Of a stretch of DNA of 64,000 nt, positions 24,340 to 35,679 are shown piece by piece. How positions within the stretch are numbered: the stretch's first letter is position 1; each line of letters begins with the position of its first letter. The DNA lies in the NCBI GenBank assembly GCA_905182985.1, contig CAJJDN010000154.1, positions 45,205 through 109,204 on the forward strand, in the 5' to 3' direction. This DNA comes from Paramecium sonneborni (Eukaryota > Ciliophora > Oligohymenophorea > Peniculida > Parameciidae). Position numbers and translations under genes: made by a program. The notes beneath the pieces were generated by a model. It searched no databases. It saw only the letters and a list, made by a program, of their open reading frames with translations, and had not been told where the DNA came from.

Positions 24340-25656
24340 GTTTATTTTGATAATCAGTTATTTTGTTTGCTATTAAAAAACAAGTAGTACTAGAAGAAAG
24401 CGTTTTATCAGTTCTAATTTAAATACTAGTTATTAATTAAAATAAATGTATTATAATAAACTGATCCAAATTTTAAAAATTAATTAAAAAATCCTCATTA
24501 GTCTTTTTTGCCGCTATTCAATGGTTCTCTTTTTATGTTTTTATTATAAAATAATTTTAAAAAACTTATTTTAATTAATACTAATATTAAATGCAGACAA
24601 TTGTTTCAATCATAAATTTCAAGTAAATCATATAACTTATATCGTGATAAATTTAGATTTAGATTGCTTTTTCTATGTCTAATATTTATTTTCTAAAAAA
24701 ATTTACTTAAAACTATTTATCTATATCAAAAACAAAATATAGAATTAGGTAAATTTTATAAAGCAATATATTTAATTTGATTTTAATCTCCAAATCAATA
24801 ATGTATTAGAATTCCGATTGATATTTTTGCATTATTTCATTGTTTTTTTCAACAAAGCCTTTTTTTAATGCTATTCTAAAGAAATGAGTTAAGTCTATAA
24901 ATTAAAATGAAAGAACCCCTGTAATCACAAATTTCATTTTATCAACTCTAGTATCTATTATTTTATCTATGACAACCAAAAGTAGCAGGTAGTTATTAAT
25001 AATTTTTATACTGTTAAAGTTGTGTATTTTATTTTAATTATCTTAATCAAAATAAATTCAATAAGAGATAATTATACATTATACAATTATTTTCAATCAA
25101 ATAGTCATTTATGAGAATTCGAAAAAATGAAATCAATATTTCATTGAAAATATATTTTAGTAAATACTTTAATTTTAATTAATGATATTTTTATTATAAT
25201 AATAAGGAAGAGTAGAATTGGTTAAATATATTATTTCTTTTTCATAAATGAGAGAAGTAGTATATAAGAAAAGGTAAGAAATTTTTTTGTAAATTTAATG
25301 ATAATTATAAAAAACGAATAAATATAAAATTTTCTAACAAATAATCACATCTAAACTTTATTGATTGACATGAAAAATGAATGAATTGTATTGTAAAAAT
25401 TTATTTAAAAGCTCATTATTAGAATGAAAGGTTAATTGTAATTATTTTTTTTTTCATTTTCATTTCACAAATAAAATGAATTAGTAATTTAGTTTGTTAT
25501 CTTATAATATAGTTAATAAGTAATTAATATCTTATAAGAATCTTAAATAAGAATTGATAAAAATAAATATCATATTTAAGAGAAATTAGATATGTAAAAA
25601 TTATAATATGAAATGATAAACAATATATATATATCTTTAAAAATATGAATTGGTTT
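24340..25656. other. intergenic region, no gene seen
   Basis: About 1.3 kb between the stops of convergent genes (Myb-like B and the coiled-coil/C1q-like gene). It is very AT-rich with short T and A runs and no frame on either strand that looks like protein for more than about 30 codons. I see nothing else in it. Confidence 0.5.
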
Positions 25657-28050
25657 TCATAGTCTTTTTAAACTTAAGAATCCTTCTCCTTTTCCTCCAT
25701 TATAACTAACTTAGAGTCTAGCTCTATTTGGTAAAACAATAAAATCTTAAGCATTCAAACCTATAGATAATTTTAAAAAATACCTGTATATTCAGAAGAT
25801 TTCTTTTTTTAATCAAGAGTGGCAATATTCTCTCCATTAATGAGGACTGAGATATTTTATTTTTCTTTAGAGAAAAATGCATAAGCAATATGATAGACTC
25901 CAGGAGCAACAATCAAAATAGAACTTTTTCCTTTTTCCCAAACGAAATTCTCAGGTAAAGTATTAATAACTTCATATTCCCAAGGAATTAAATGATTTTA
26001 TGTTTCTCCTGATCTCCACTAAAATCGAGCAACAATATTTTCTTAACAAAGTGATTCATAAATTTAATTTTAACTTTTAAGATAATTAGATAAATCATCA
26101 GCTGAAACTTTGGTTTACAAATCATTATGTATAGATTCAAAAGCTTAATTAATTTCAGGAATATCTAAATTTAATGAATATAATAATACTTGCTTTTGTA
26201 TCTAAAATAGTAATCATATCTTATATTCCAGCTTTAAGCATCATATCTTTTTATATTAAATCTAATGTATATTTAGTTAATTAAATATGTTTTGTTAGAT
26301 CTTTTTAATATGCTCTTTCATCTTAATCAATACATAGTTTTTAGATAATATTTTTTAATTCTTCAAAATCTTAATATAAAACTCTTTATTTTAAACTAAT
26401 TTCCATTTAATTTAATTATTATTCAAATGAAGATACTTTTTTAGAAACTATTTATGAGACTTCTTATTTAATGTTTTTAAAACCATCTTAACTAGATCCA
26501 GTTTTTTTAATCTCATTAACTCTTCTTTATAATTATTATTCAATTTATGCTTAAATGTGTTGTTCATCCTCATATGATAATTATTTAGCTTTAACTTCAC
26601 TAATTTCCTTTGTTTATAATAATTAAATACTTTGTTCATCTATTGTACTTATCTTTACAATTATTTAAAAACTTAATCAGATTTAAATTCATCTAAGTAT
26701 TCTTACATTTAATCTACTTTTTATTGTAAATCTTTTTTTTATAATCTCATAGTATTAACTACTTTTTTAAGATCGTCTAATTCTTCTCTTTTATCTTCAT
26801 CCATTTATTTAATATTCTCAGATAAATTATATAATTCTTCTGTTAATTTTTCAGATAAATGTGTAGATTTCATTATTGTTGTTTACATTTATTCGCTTGT
26901 GAATTATTTAGATTCTAAAATTTCATTTCTTAATCTATCAAGATCTGATACTATTTCTTAAGAAAACTTATTAAATCTTTATGAATATCCATCTAATTCT
27001 CCCTAAATAGAATTAATAGATTGCATATGTTTATCTAATTCTTTATTATCAGCTTTTTTGTTTAATTATTTTGTTACTCCATCAACTTATTATTTCATCT
27101 CTATCATTAAATTATTAGTATCTTATAATTTAGATTCTACAATAGTCTTTAATTCTTATTATTATTCTTTAATCACCTCTAATTAATGTATTTCAGCCTT
27201 GTTTTATAATGAATTAATCAAAATTGAAAAATCTTATCTATCAACTTTTACTTCTAAAATTGAAGCAATTTTATCAATTTGATCTAAAGATGCCTTTTAA
27301 TCAAGATTTTAAATAATTGGTTATAAATCTTCTAAAGAAGAGTAGTTTTATAAAATTTAATCTAATTCTTATTTACTAATTTTTTTATTAACTGCTTATT
27401 GAACTTGATGTTTACTTGCTTTAGTTTCAAGTAATTCATTCATTTCTTATAAGTTTGCTTTAAGTTCAACTTATTATGACAATTATGAAAAATCTTTCAT
27501 ACTTGGTACTTATTAGAATTTCTTTGATATATATGTTTATAATTCTTCTATTTTGTGTTTGATATTTTACATTTCTCCTTTGAATTCTCCAGATTATTAT
27601 TTTTCTAATAATTATTTCATTTCATCAACATCAATTTTACTAATAAAAATTAATTATATAAGACAATATACTTGCTTAACAAATATTGCATATCTGCTTT
27701 TAATACATAATCTTTTAATAAAACTTAAGAATCTTCATAAGTAATTTTAGTATCAAGATTGGCAGCTATCTCTGCGATTGTTCTAGAGATGTCATTAATA
27801 TTGGCTTTAAGAGCTAATCCTGAATGAAGTTCATTTTTAGAAGCTCTTGTAGAAAGTTACTTTTCAATCTCTCTTATACTTTCTCCTTATGATTTTACAA
27901 CATCCGTTAAAGCTTTAAATGTTAGTCTGATAATATCATTAATATTTTTCCATTCCGATTAAGACTATTGTTTACTTTGATCGATTCTACCTGCAGCAAA
28001 TCTTCAACTATAGCTGTACTATATGGATCATTATCCTCTCGATGATGCAT
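25657..28050 (-). CDS. coiled-coil protein with C-terminal C1q-like domain
   Basis: This is a 754-residue protein with five proposed introns: 27991-28019, 27640-27671, 26653-26672 (20 nt, GTTT donor, least sure), 26165-26189 and 25761-25783. The spliced length is an exact multiple of three. The N-terminus reads SRIDQSKQQSQSEWKNIND, then long Lys/Glu/Gln heptad-like helices containing recurrent LALKANI, LDTKIT and LDTKANI segments. The last ~110 residues form a strand-rich module: LIVAPGVYHIAYAFFS, ISVLINGENIATLD, then GLNAQDFIVLPNRARLQVSY and EGFLSLKRL. That pattern fits the C1q/TNF-like jelly-roll found at the end of some protist coiled-coil proteins. It is probably an oligomeric structural protein of the cytoskeleton or cilium, since no signal peptide is present. 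Confidence 0.72.
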
Positions 28051-28865
28051 CTTTTAATTTTGAATTTCAGTTGATAATTAAATATATTAAAATTTTCATA
28101 ATACATATTCGACATATAATCATAAATTCAAAAATAGAAGTATCATTATTATTTGATAACTTTTATAGTTTCATTATAAACCATTTAAAACAATTAAACA
28201 TATTATTTTCTCATTATTTCACTTCTATATTTCAAAATTCGAAACGACAATTTAAAATAAAAGTATATAAAATTAAAATGATTAAATCATCCTTACATGA
28301 TTATAAAACCCTAAGACTTTTTTTTCAAGTGTAGATTATTATATGTGAGAATAAATTACTTAGATTGTCATAATCAATAATTTAACTTCATTAATCTAAT
28401 AATCAATATCAATTTTTAAAATTATCATATTTATTATAATTCCATCTTTATTCATAATTATTATCTTTTGTTATTCTATCTATAAGAATTAAATTAAATC
28501 AACTCTTGAAATTAAACAAACTACATGAAGATCTTTTTAATAGAGTCAAATGGCGTTTCTATTTTATATTAGTTCTTATAATGATAACTAAATCACATTC
28601 TATTTACTATTTATATTTTAAAAATAACAATATATCATAATTTTTTATATTTTTATTTGGATAAGATGAGTTCTTTTTTAAAATAAACTTTGTATTCTTA
28701 ATTTTATTCAACATTTTTTGTTAATAAAATGCTCTGTTTATAAGTTATATTTAAATGATTAGAGTTTGTATGTATTAAAAGTTAAATATGTATCAAAAGT
28801 ATAAGATAGGGAAATAAAATGAATGATTTGAATATAATTGTTATAATTGTAAGTATAAAATAAAA
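28051..28865. promoter_or_regulatory. divergent intergenic region between coiled-coil and VPS8 genes
   Basis: These 815 bp separate two divergent starts, so promoters of both genes probably lie here. It is unusually long for this gene-dense window. A standard-code frame crosses 28023-28334 on the plus strand, but it overlaps the coiled-coil gene's first exon antisense and reads unlike protein. I see no recognisable motif. Confidence 0.4.
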
Positions 28866-31800
28866 ATGATTAACTTAAGTTAAATATTAGAAGGTGAGAA
28901 TGGTGAGATAACATTTTGTGAGGATGAAAGTCAGGTTGATTTAGAAGATATCTTATAAGAAGAAGAAGAGATAAGAGAATAAGTGAATTATTTGAATAGT
29001 GATTCTTAAATATTGGAATGTAATAATTAGAATAATGAATCATTTATTTGTGATAAAGAAGAATTCATTTCTCCAATTTAAATAATGAATTAAGGGTATT
29101 AATCAAAAACATTTGGGATTTCAACAAATTATTTAATCAATTACTGGGAGAAATAGTTAGCATTATACTCAAATAATAAGAATAACAAATCTATTTAAAT
29201 TTAAGATGTGTCTTATATTTCAGTTAAAGGTTAAATAATAGCTGTTGGTTTTGAGAATGGTTTAATTCAAGTATACGAGGGAAGTTAATTAAAATTAGTC
29301 CATAAAATATAAGAGCATTAGACTACAATTATAGGTTTGAATATAGTAGATATATAAATAAATGAATTAATGATAGCATCATCTGATTTAGATGGTAATG
29401 TCAAATTAATAAGAATAGGATAGAATTTATTCAGAAGTAAAATTGTAACAAATACTATTATGAATAAATTTGAATATCCTGTAACTCAATTAATATCTTA
29501 ACATTTTAAATATTCTGACTCTCATAAAGCCAGTCTATTATTGACTTTAGCAAATACTAATATGGTTATAACATTATCTATCAATCCTGAAGTTAAAGTA
29601 ATACATGTTTTTGATAAATAAAAATCTAATAATGATTTACACTGGGGAAAATGTCATTATGAAGGAAATCTAATCTAATTGTTATCTATCTAATGGAATT
29701 CATTCATTTAATTAATTACTTTTCTAGAAAATTCTCCATGGTATTTTTCATTCTATTCTGCTGATACATAATTGATTGGAGCTAAATTCATCTCAGAAAA
29801 TCTAATAATTGCTGCTACTGAAGGATAATTTCTAGTTCTCTATATACCATATTTCTCTAAAGGTAAATATTGCTTTAAATCTGATGGAAAAGCTAAAATT
29901 TCAAACACAAATTTCCATTAAAATATTTATTGTTTAAGAGCTATAAATAATGTAATCTATTTTATATCAGAAAATTAACTCTATTCATTACATGCACTTA
30001 GTTGGTTATAATATCTTAAATCATTAATCTAAAACGATTCACCATAATGGACTATAGCATTAAGGTTTCTTGTTTAAGTTTATAAAGGTAAAGTTAAAGG
30101 AATGCCTAACTTAGAATTAGAGGAGGATAGAAATGCTATTCAAACTTTAGCTCCTACTCTTATAACCAGTATCACTCATTCCAAAATTAATAGAGAATTA
30201 ATATCAAGTGTTGTTCAATTTATACTTCTTTGCTAAATTCCTTAACATTTGAGTATAATTAGATAAGGATGTGAAAAACAATTTGTTTTGGAAGATTATT
30301 ACAGAGTTTTAGAAATTCATTTAAAAAAGATAACATAATTACCAAAAGAGATTTTCTTTGATTTAGCTAATAAATTTTCTCCTGAATCTTTTCAATAGTT
30401 AGTGATAAATTTAGATTTAAATTCAATAGATATAGGATATACTTATGATGTTTGTCTAAGTAAAGAGATATATACTCCATTACTATATATATGTCCAAGA
30501 AAAGAAGAAGATTTTATAACTCCTTTGAATAAAATGTTTGAGAAACATAAATAAGAACTCTATGAAAAATGTTTATGGTTTATTGAAATAACATAAAAAT
30601 AAATTTTATTTCCAAATGATTAAATACCTTTAGAAATTTGGAAGAAAGCTATTAGATAATAAATATTATGGTTAATGGAAGTATTGGATGTATTTTAGAG
30701 TGAGAAGATGTTTTAAATACTTAGTACATATCTTAAACATCCTTGTTTTGGTGCTTTACTTAATGAATCAGTCTACTCTTATTTTAATATTACTTAAGAG
30801 AATTTATTAGCTACAAAGATTTTTGAATAAGTTAGTAACATTAAATAAAATTATTTACTATAATATTTAATATTTGTCAGTAAGATTATTGATTAAATAA
30901 AAGTATAAGATGCAGAGAAATTAATATTACAAATATTTGAAATCAATAAATCTTATATTGATAATTATGTTGCAATGCCTGAAGATTTGGATTAGATTTT
31001 ATAAATAATTTATTATTTAATGCCTCATACATCATTAATTGATAAAGCATATGAGTGTAAGTGTGTTGATTATATCGCATATTATTTCTTATCTTAAAAT
31101 CAATTTGATTAAGCTATTCAAATATTCTTCAATTATGAATAATTTAAACTTAGAGTCTATAAATGGCTTTAATATCAACCTTATGATCCATTAATGTTAG
31201 ATCAACTTGATAAATTATTATAATTAGATCCTGAAAAATGTGCAAAAGTATTTTAAAGTTGGCCAATCGAAACTTTATAAAAACTCATTATTTATTAACC
31301 AAAAAGAGAATTACTTAATGTATTCAAATATCTCTCTATTGATCTCTCTTAGTTTCTTTAATTAAAATTAATTGAATTAATCAGTATACATGAACCAGAA
31401 AATACTATTTCATGGCTTAAAAATAAATAATATTAATTAGAAGATGTAGAATAAATATTTTTATAAACTAATAATATTGAAGGATTAGGTTATATTATGG
31501 AATAAAAGGGACTTTATTAAGAAGCTATTGATAATTATCTATAAGTTTATAAAGACGAATCTAGAAATTATATTATATCATTTCGAAATTAAGATAGAGT
31601 AACTTAATTATTTCAAAATCTAATTAGAGCTACTAAAATAGCTGTCTAATCAGCAGATTTAAATTAAGAATTATATTTATATATAGCACATTAAATATTT
31701 AATCCATTAATGCATTAAACACATTGGTGTAAACTGAAAAAATCATATATTTTTAATCAATAATTTAGTTAACTCTTCATGCATTTATTTCGTTATTCTC

Positions 31801-32429
31801 CAACTGAATTAATCAAAATTATTGAAATAAATCATGAAACATTTAATTAAGTACATCTCAAAAATAGTTTTATTACTGTTTTTAAAGAATTTGGATATGA
31901 AAAATAATTAGTAGAAAAAATATCTCAAATTATTAGAAATGATAATATTAAATTACTCAAATTACTTTATACTTTGCTTAATAAATCAAATCTATATGAA
32001 ACAACTTGTATTGAATGTTAATAACCATATACTCAAGATTAAGTCATTCTTTTAAAATGTGGACATACTATTCATCCATTCTGTTTGGAAAATAAATATT
32101 GTCCTATTTGTCAAAATATTTCAACTTAATCATGTATTTATTATAATCTATATTTATAGTAATTGAAAGTATTGGAATTGAAGAATTAAAGAAATCTATC
32201 TTGAAATCTAAAGTTGATAATTAGCAATTATAATTATTGAAGAATGTTGATGATATAGATTTAGAGGATAATTTTATTACATCTACTACATAAGATGATA
32301 AAGAAATTATGGAATTAAGATTACTAAATAAATTAGATATTTATGATTAATTAATTGATTCTGCATTACAATAGGTATTATTATTTAATACTTTTATAGT
32401 ATAATTCATTTCTTGATTCATATTTTTGA
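28866..32429 (+). CDS. VPS8: VPS8-like CORVET subunit
   Basis: This is a 1,170-residue protein. Two late introns are proposed, at 32134-32159 (26 nt) and 32375-32399 (25 nt). The N-terminal third has WD-type strands (IIAVGFENGLIQVYEGSQ, MIASSDLDGNVKLIRIG). The middle and rear are helical, as in vacuolar sorting proteins. A RING-type finger sits near residues 1048-1087: CIEC, then LLKCGHTIHPFCLENKYCPIC. WD repeats, an alpha-solenoid and a C-terminal RING are the layout of VPS8, and of VPS41 in HOPS; the early WD wording fits VPS8 better. CORVET tethers early endosomes and activates Rab5. Ciliates have several VPS8 copies, and in Tetrahymena one serves secretory-granule (mucocyst) formation, so this copy may be specialised. 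The last intron is optional: reading through ends after a few different residues. Confidence 0.82.
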
Positions 32430-32548
32430 TTGATTGATTACCTTTGAATTTTTGTATACTTTATATATAATTTTTATATATAAAAAATGCAGTTATTTCA
32501 TTTTATTAACTTAGAAATTAATTTAAAATAAAACCACACTTTTACATA

Positions 32549-33958
32549 ATGTTTTGTGAACACAAAGGAGAATAATCATTGTGTATATGTTGTTAATAAA
32601 TTATCTGCGAAAAATGTATTTGTTGTAGTGATCCAAAAAAAATAAATATACCTGACATTGATTTAAATGCACTATGTTCAAGATGTGATCAAACTTAGGC
32701 TGAATATAAGTGTGAATAGTGCAAATATCAATTTTGTTAAGAATGTTTTCAATCAGTTCACAACATTGGAAAATTTTCAACTCATATTAGAATTTCAATT
32801 CATAAAGAACTACACTAATAGATAATGAAATAACTGTCTATAATTTAAGAATTTGAATAATATTCAAAGGAACAAACAAATAGTATTCAAAAATATTTTG
32901 ATTAAATTTAAGAAGTATTAGATAGAAAGAAAAAATAATTACTAGATGTGATATAAAATTATCGTCAATAATAAATGTAAAATCTTAAATAAAGAATGAA
33001 TGTGATAGAAGCAGCAGTAAAAATAAATTCAGAACGTACTTTTGAAATTCCGGAGAGTCTGAATTATAGTAAAGAAACTTTTAATTTAACCGCCAAAGAA
33101 TAAATTATAGAGTTAATTCTAAATATTGATGTATAAAAAAACTTAGACTAAAGTACTGTTAGTCCACGTAGAATTCATACCTAATCAAGTGTAAGAAGAA
33201 GTGCAAGTTGTAGAAAATTAGAATCTTAAGAAAAAATAATAGAAATATGTGAAACTTTTGAGAAAAGAAAATTTATAAAAGAAGTTTGTTAATAAAATTC
33301 AATTTAGTTATAATGGACTCATTCAAAATAAAAAGTAGAATATAATTTAGAAATGGGTATTGGAATGAAAATAAAAGGTGTTGAATAATTTAAATAGGTT
33401 TATAGAGGAATAGAATCATCATTTACAATAAATGGATTATAAACTAAAACTAATTATAAATTTAGAGTTTAATGTATTTATGAAAATAAAACAAGTGAAT
33501 TTAGTGAAATCTTGAATATAACAACATTATAATAATAATCTATAGAAGAGAGTTTAATAATTTCTAAGAGAATAATAAATAATGATATATAGGTTTAATT
33601 TGAGAAACCTGGATTAGTTTTAGGTACAAATCCATTATATTTTGGAATTTGGTCATGGGAAATTAAATTAATAATTAATGGCATAATTGAAGATTTGACA
33701 GCAAGTTTAGTAGTTGGAGTAGCAAATAAATAAAGAAAAATAGTAGGAACAACATTAAATTATGGTTATTAAAGAGAATCTTTAATTATAAAAGTCTTAG
33801 TAGATATGGATAATAAATGTATGACAATAACATCTAAGATGCATCCAAATGGAGAAAGATTCTAAAATATAATAGGACCTGTATTTCCAGCATTTTAAAA
33901 TAAGAATACTCATAAAGGATCAGGATGTAAATTATTGATATAATATTAATAATTATGA
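32549..33958 (+). CDS. B-box zinc finger protein with fibronectin type III domain
   Basis: This is a 469-residue intronless frame. The N-terminus holds two zinc-binding modules: residues ~3-26 (CEH, LCICCQQIICEKC) and a B-box at about 43-85 (LCSRCDQTQAEYKCEQC, FCQECFQSVHNIGKFSTH). A helical coiled-coil follows (about 85-165). A Ser-rich linker (SPRRIHTQSSVRRSAS) leads to a fibronectin type III-like domain (WTHSKQKVEYNLEM through TNYKFRVQCIYENKTSEFSE), then a C-terminal strand-rich region possibly related to B30.2/SPRY (FGIWSWEIKLIINGIIEDLT). B-box, coiled coil, FN3 and SPRY in this order is the TRIM-like layout without a RING. TRIM relatives often bind microtubules or act in ubiquitination; without the RING a scaffold role is more likely. 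It follows VPS8 by 120 bp. Confidence 0.78.
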
Positions 33959-33965
33959 ATAAAAA

Positions 33966-34385
33966 ATGATACTCAATTTTACATATGATCTTTATCAATT
34001 TACTCTTTTCTAAACCATCACTAAATCATTAGAAATGGGCTCAACAGCAGATTCTATTATCTATATTAGAAATAGAAAAGATAAATTTATGGATTTCAAA
34101 ATGATAAAAGGGTTTATGTTTATTGGAGAAAAAATCAATTTAGATCTTTAATATAAAAGTTTAAGGAAGGACTAATAATTATTGGTGATGATTGGAGTAT
34201 TTAAGAAACTTAATAAATATTCAATTAATTAAAGTGCATTAATAGAATCAAGATGTTTATAAATTGAAAAATAGATGTTAAGATGTTTTTATTCGGTTTT
34301 AAAAAAGAGTGATGAAAAATCACATTTTTTATGTAATTATGTTAATGATAAAGAGTAAAACAATTTTAGAAATATGGATCTATGA
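33966..34385 (+). CDS. uncertain small ORF downstream of B-box gene
   Basis: A 139-codon frame starts eight bases after the B-box gene's stop. It is Lys/Ile/Leu-rich and reads moderately like protein (SRCLQIEKQMLRCFYSVLKK). After its TGA the same frame stays open for about 100 further codons. Alternatively a GTTAAT...TTTTAG stretch of 29 nt (34338-34366) could be spliced, giving a different short C-terminus. I recognise no domain. It may be a degenerate gene, or a real small gene with an intron I placed wrongly. Confidence 0.35.
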
Positions 34386-34698
34386 AAATATTTAATAAGA
34401 ACAAAATATATTAATAATGAAGAAAAAATTAGCAAAAAGATTCGAGGAAAGTTGATTAACAAAATTAGAAGTAAATAAAAGTACGTATAAGTAAGCTAAT
34501 GCAAATCTATTAATATATATATTACCGATGATAAGTCTATTATTTATATTATTAATGTAATAAAACATTTACCTCAGTTTAATCAAAGATAAATAAAGAT
34601 ATTACTAAAATAAGTACTTTAAAATAATAAATAAGTGATTTTGAAAACTAAAAAAATGAGTTCATTTATATATTTTAATAATAATTAATATATTCCTA

Positions 34699-34933
34699 TC
34701 ATTGTTTTACTACTTCAGAAAATTCATGTTCTTTGGCTATAAAAATTTAATTAAACAAAACAGTTACCTCTTTTTTCTAATAATGATCTAAAATATTTTG
34801 CAGAAAAGTCAACTATATCTCCTGGCTTATTTCTAATTACTTCCTTTGCATAATGTTTCAATATCACTGGTAATTCAGGAGGTACAACAATTTATTCAGC
34901 ACAATAAATTCTTTGTTCTCTCACGTCTGCCAT
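34699..34933 (-). CDS. small RIIa (dimerisation/docking) domain protein
   Basis: This is a 67-residue protein from two exons with a 31-nt intron at 34737-34767. Nearly the whole chain is one RIIa-like four-helix module: YCAEQIVVPPELPVILKHY, then AKEVIRNKPGDIVDFSAKYF and RSLLEKRAKEHEF. The pattern PPELP-L--Y-KE-I--KP-DI--FSA-YF is shared by PKA regulatory subunits and ciliary proteins such as ROPN1L and other radial-spoke or fibrous-sheath components. These bind amphipathic helices of AKAPs, for example RSP3. With no cAMP-binding domain it is most likely an axonemal docking protein. Splicing supports the call because LEKR joins AKEHEF. Small size and an intron make this gene easy to miss. Confidence 0.82.
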
Positions 34934-35679
34934 TATATTATATATATTAAAATAATTAATTAAAATTCATATAATCTCAATATTATAAATACATAGAAAT
35001 CATAAACAAATCATATTAAAGCTTAAATGTATTCTTTTTCTTTTCTTTAAAAACTTGAATTTAATTATTTAAAATTCAATAATAATCAAGAAATATTTGT
35101 ATTCCTCATAAAATAAAAGTATTTAATTCTCTTTTTTATTTATTATTCAACAATAACTTATTTATCAAATTAGAGGTTGCCTATATTTATACAACAAATA
35201 AACACTAAAGTATAAAAAATAATTAATATTTTAAATATATATAATAATCTTCATATATTTTATTAATGCTATTAATTTTATTTAATAATAATCATTCAGT
35301 ATACCTCAAATTAAAAAAAATTCATGATAACTTACAAATAATACTTAATATTAATAAGATAATTTGTTGCTTTATATAATCCATTTGAACTATTACCTTA
35401 TTATTTTTCTACATTTTTATTTAAACATTATTCTCTTGAAAATTAATAATGAAGAAAACCAAAACTATTAATATTATAATCAATTAAATTAAAGCAATTT
35501 CAACAGTTAAATTTTAATTAATTGATTCCTTACAAATTTTTCAGATTCTGTATCATATCCTAATTTAAATATTTTTGGAAAATGATGAAATAACTCACAC
35601 TCTTTTTCAAATATAGATCTTAAATTAACAAATTAAAAGAATAAATTAATTCTTACCTTATATTAATTATAATTTTTTG
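34934..35679. other. AT-rich intergenic region
   Basis: About 750 bp upstream of the RIIa gene, dominated by A/T runs. I see no sustained frame on either strand; the promoter of the RIIa gene should lie at its left edge. Confidence 0.45.
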
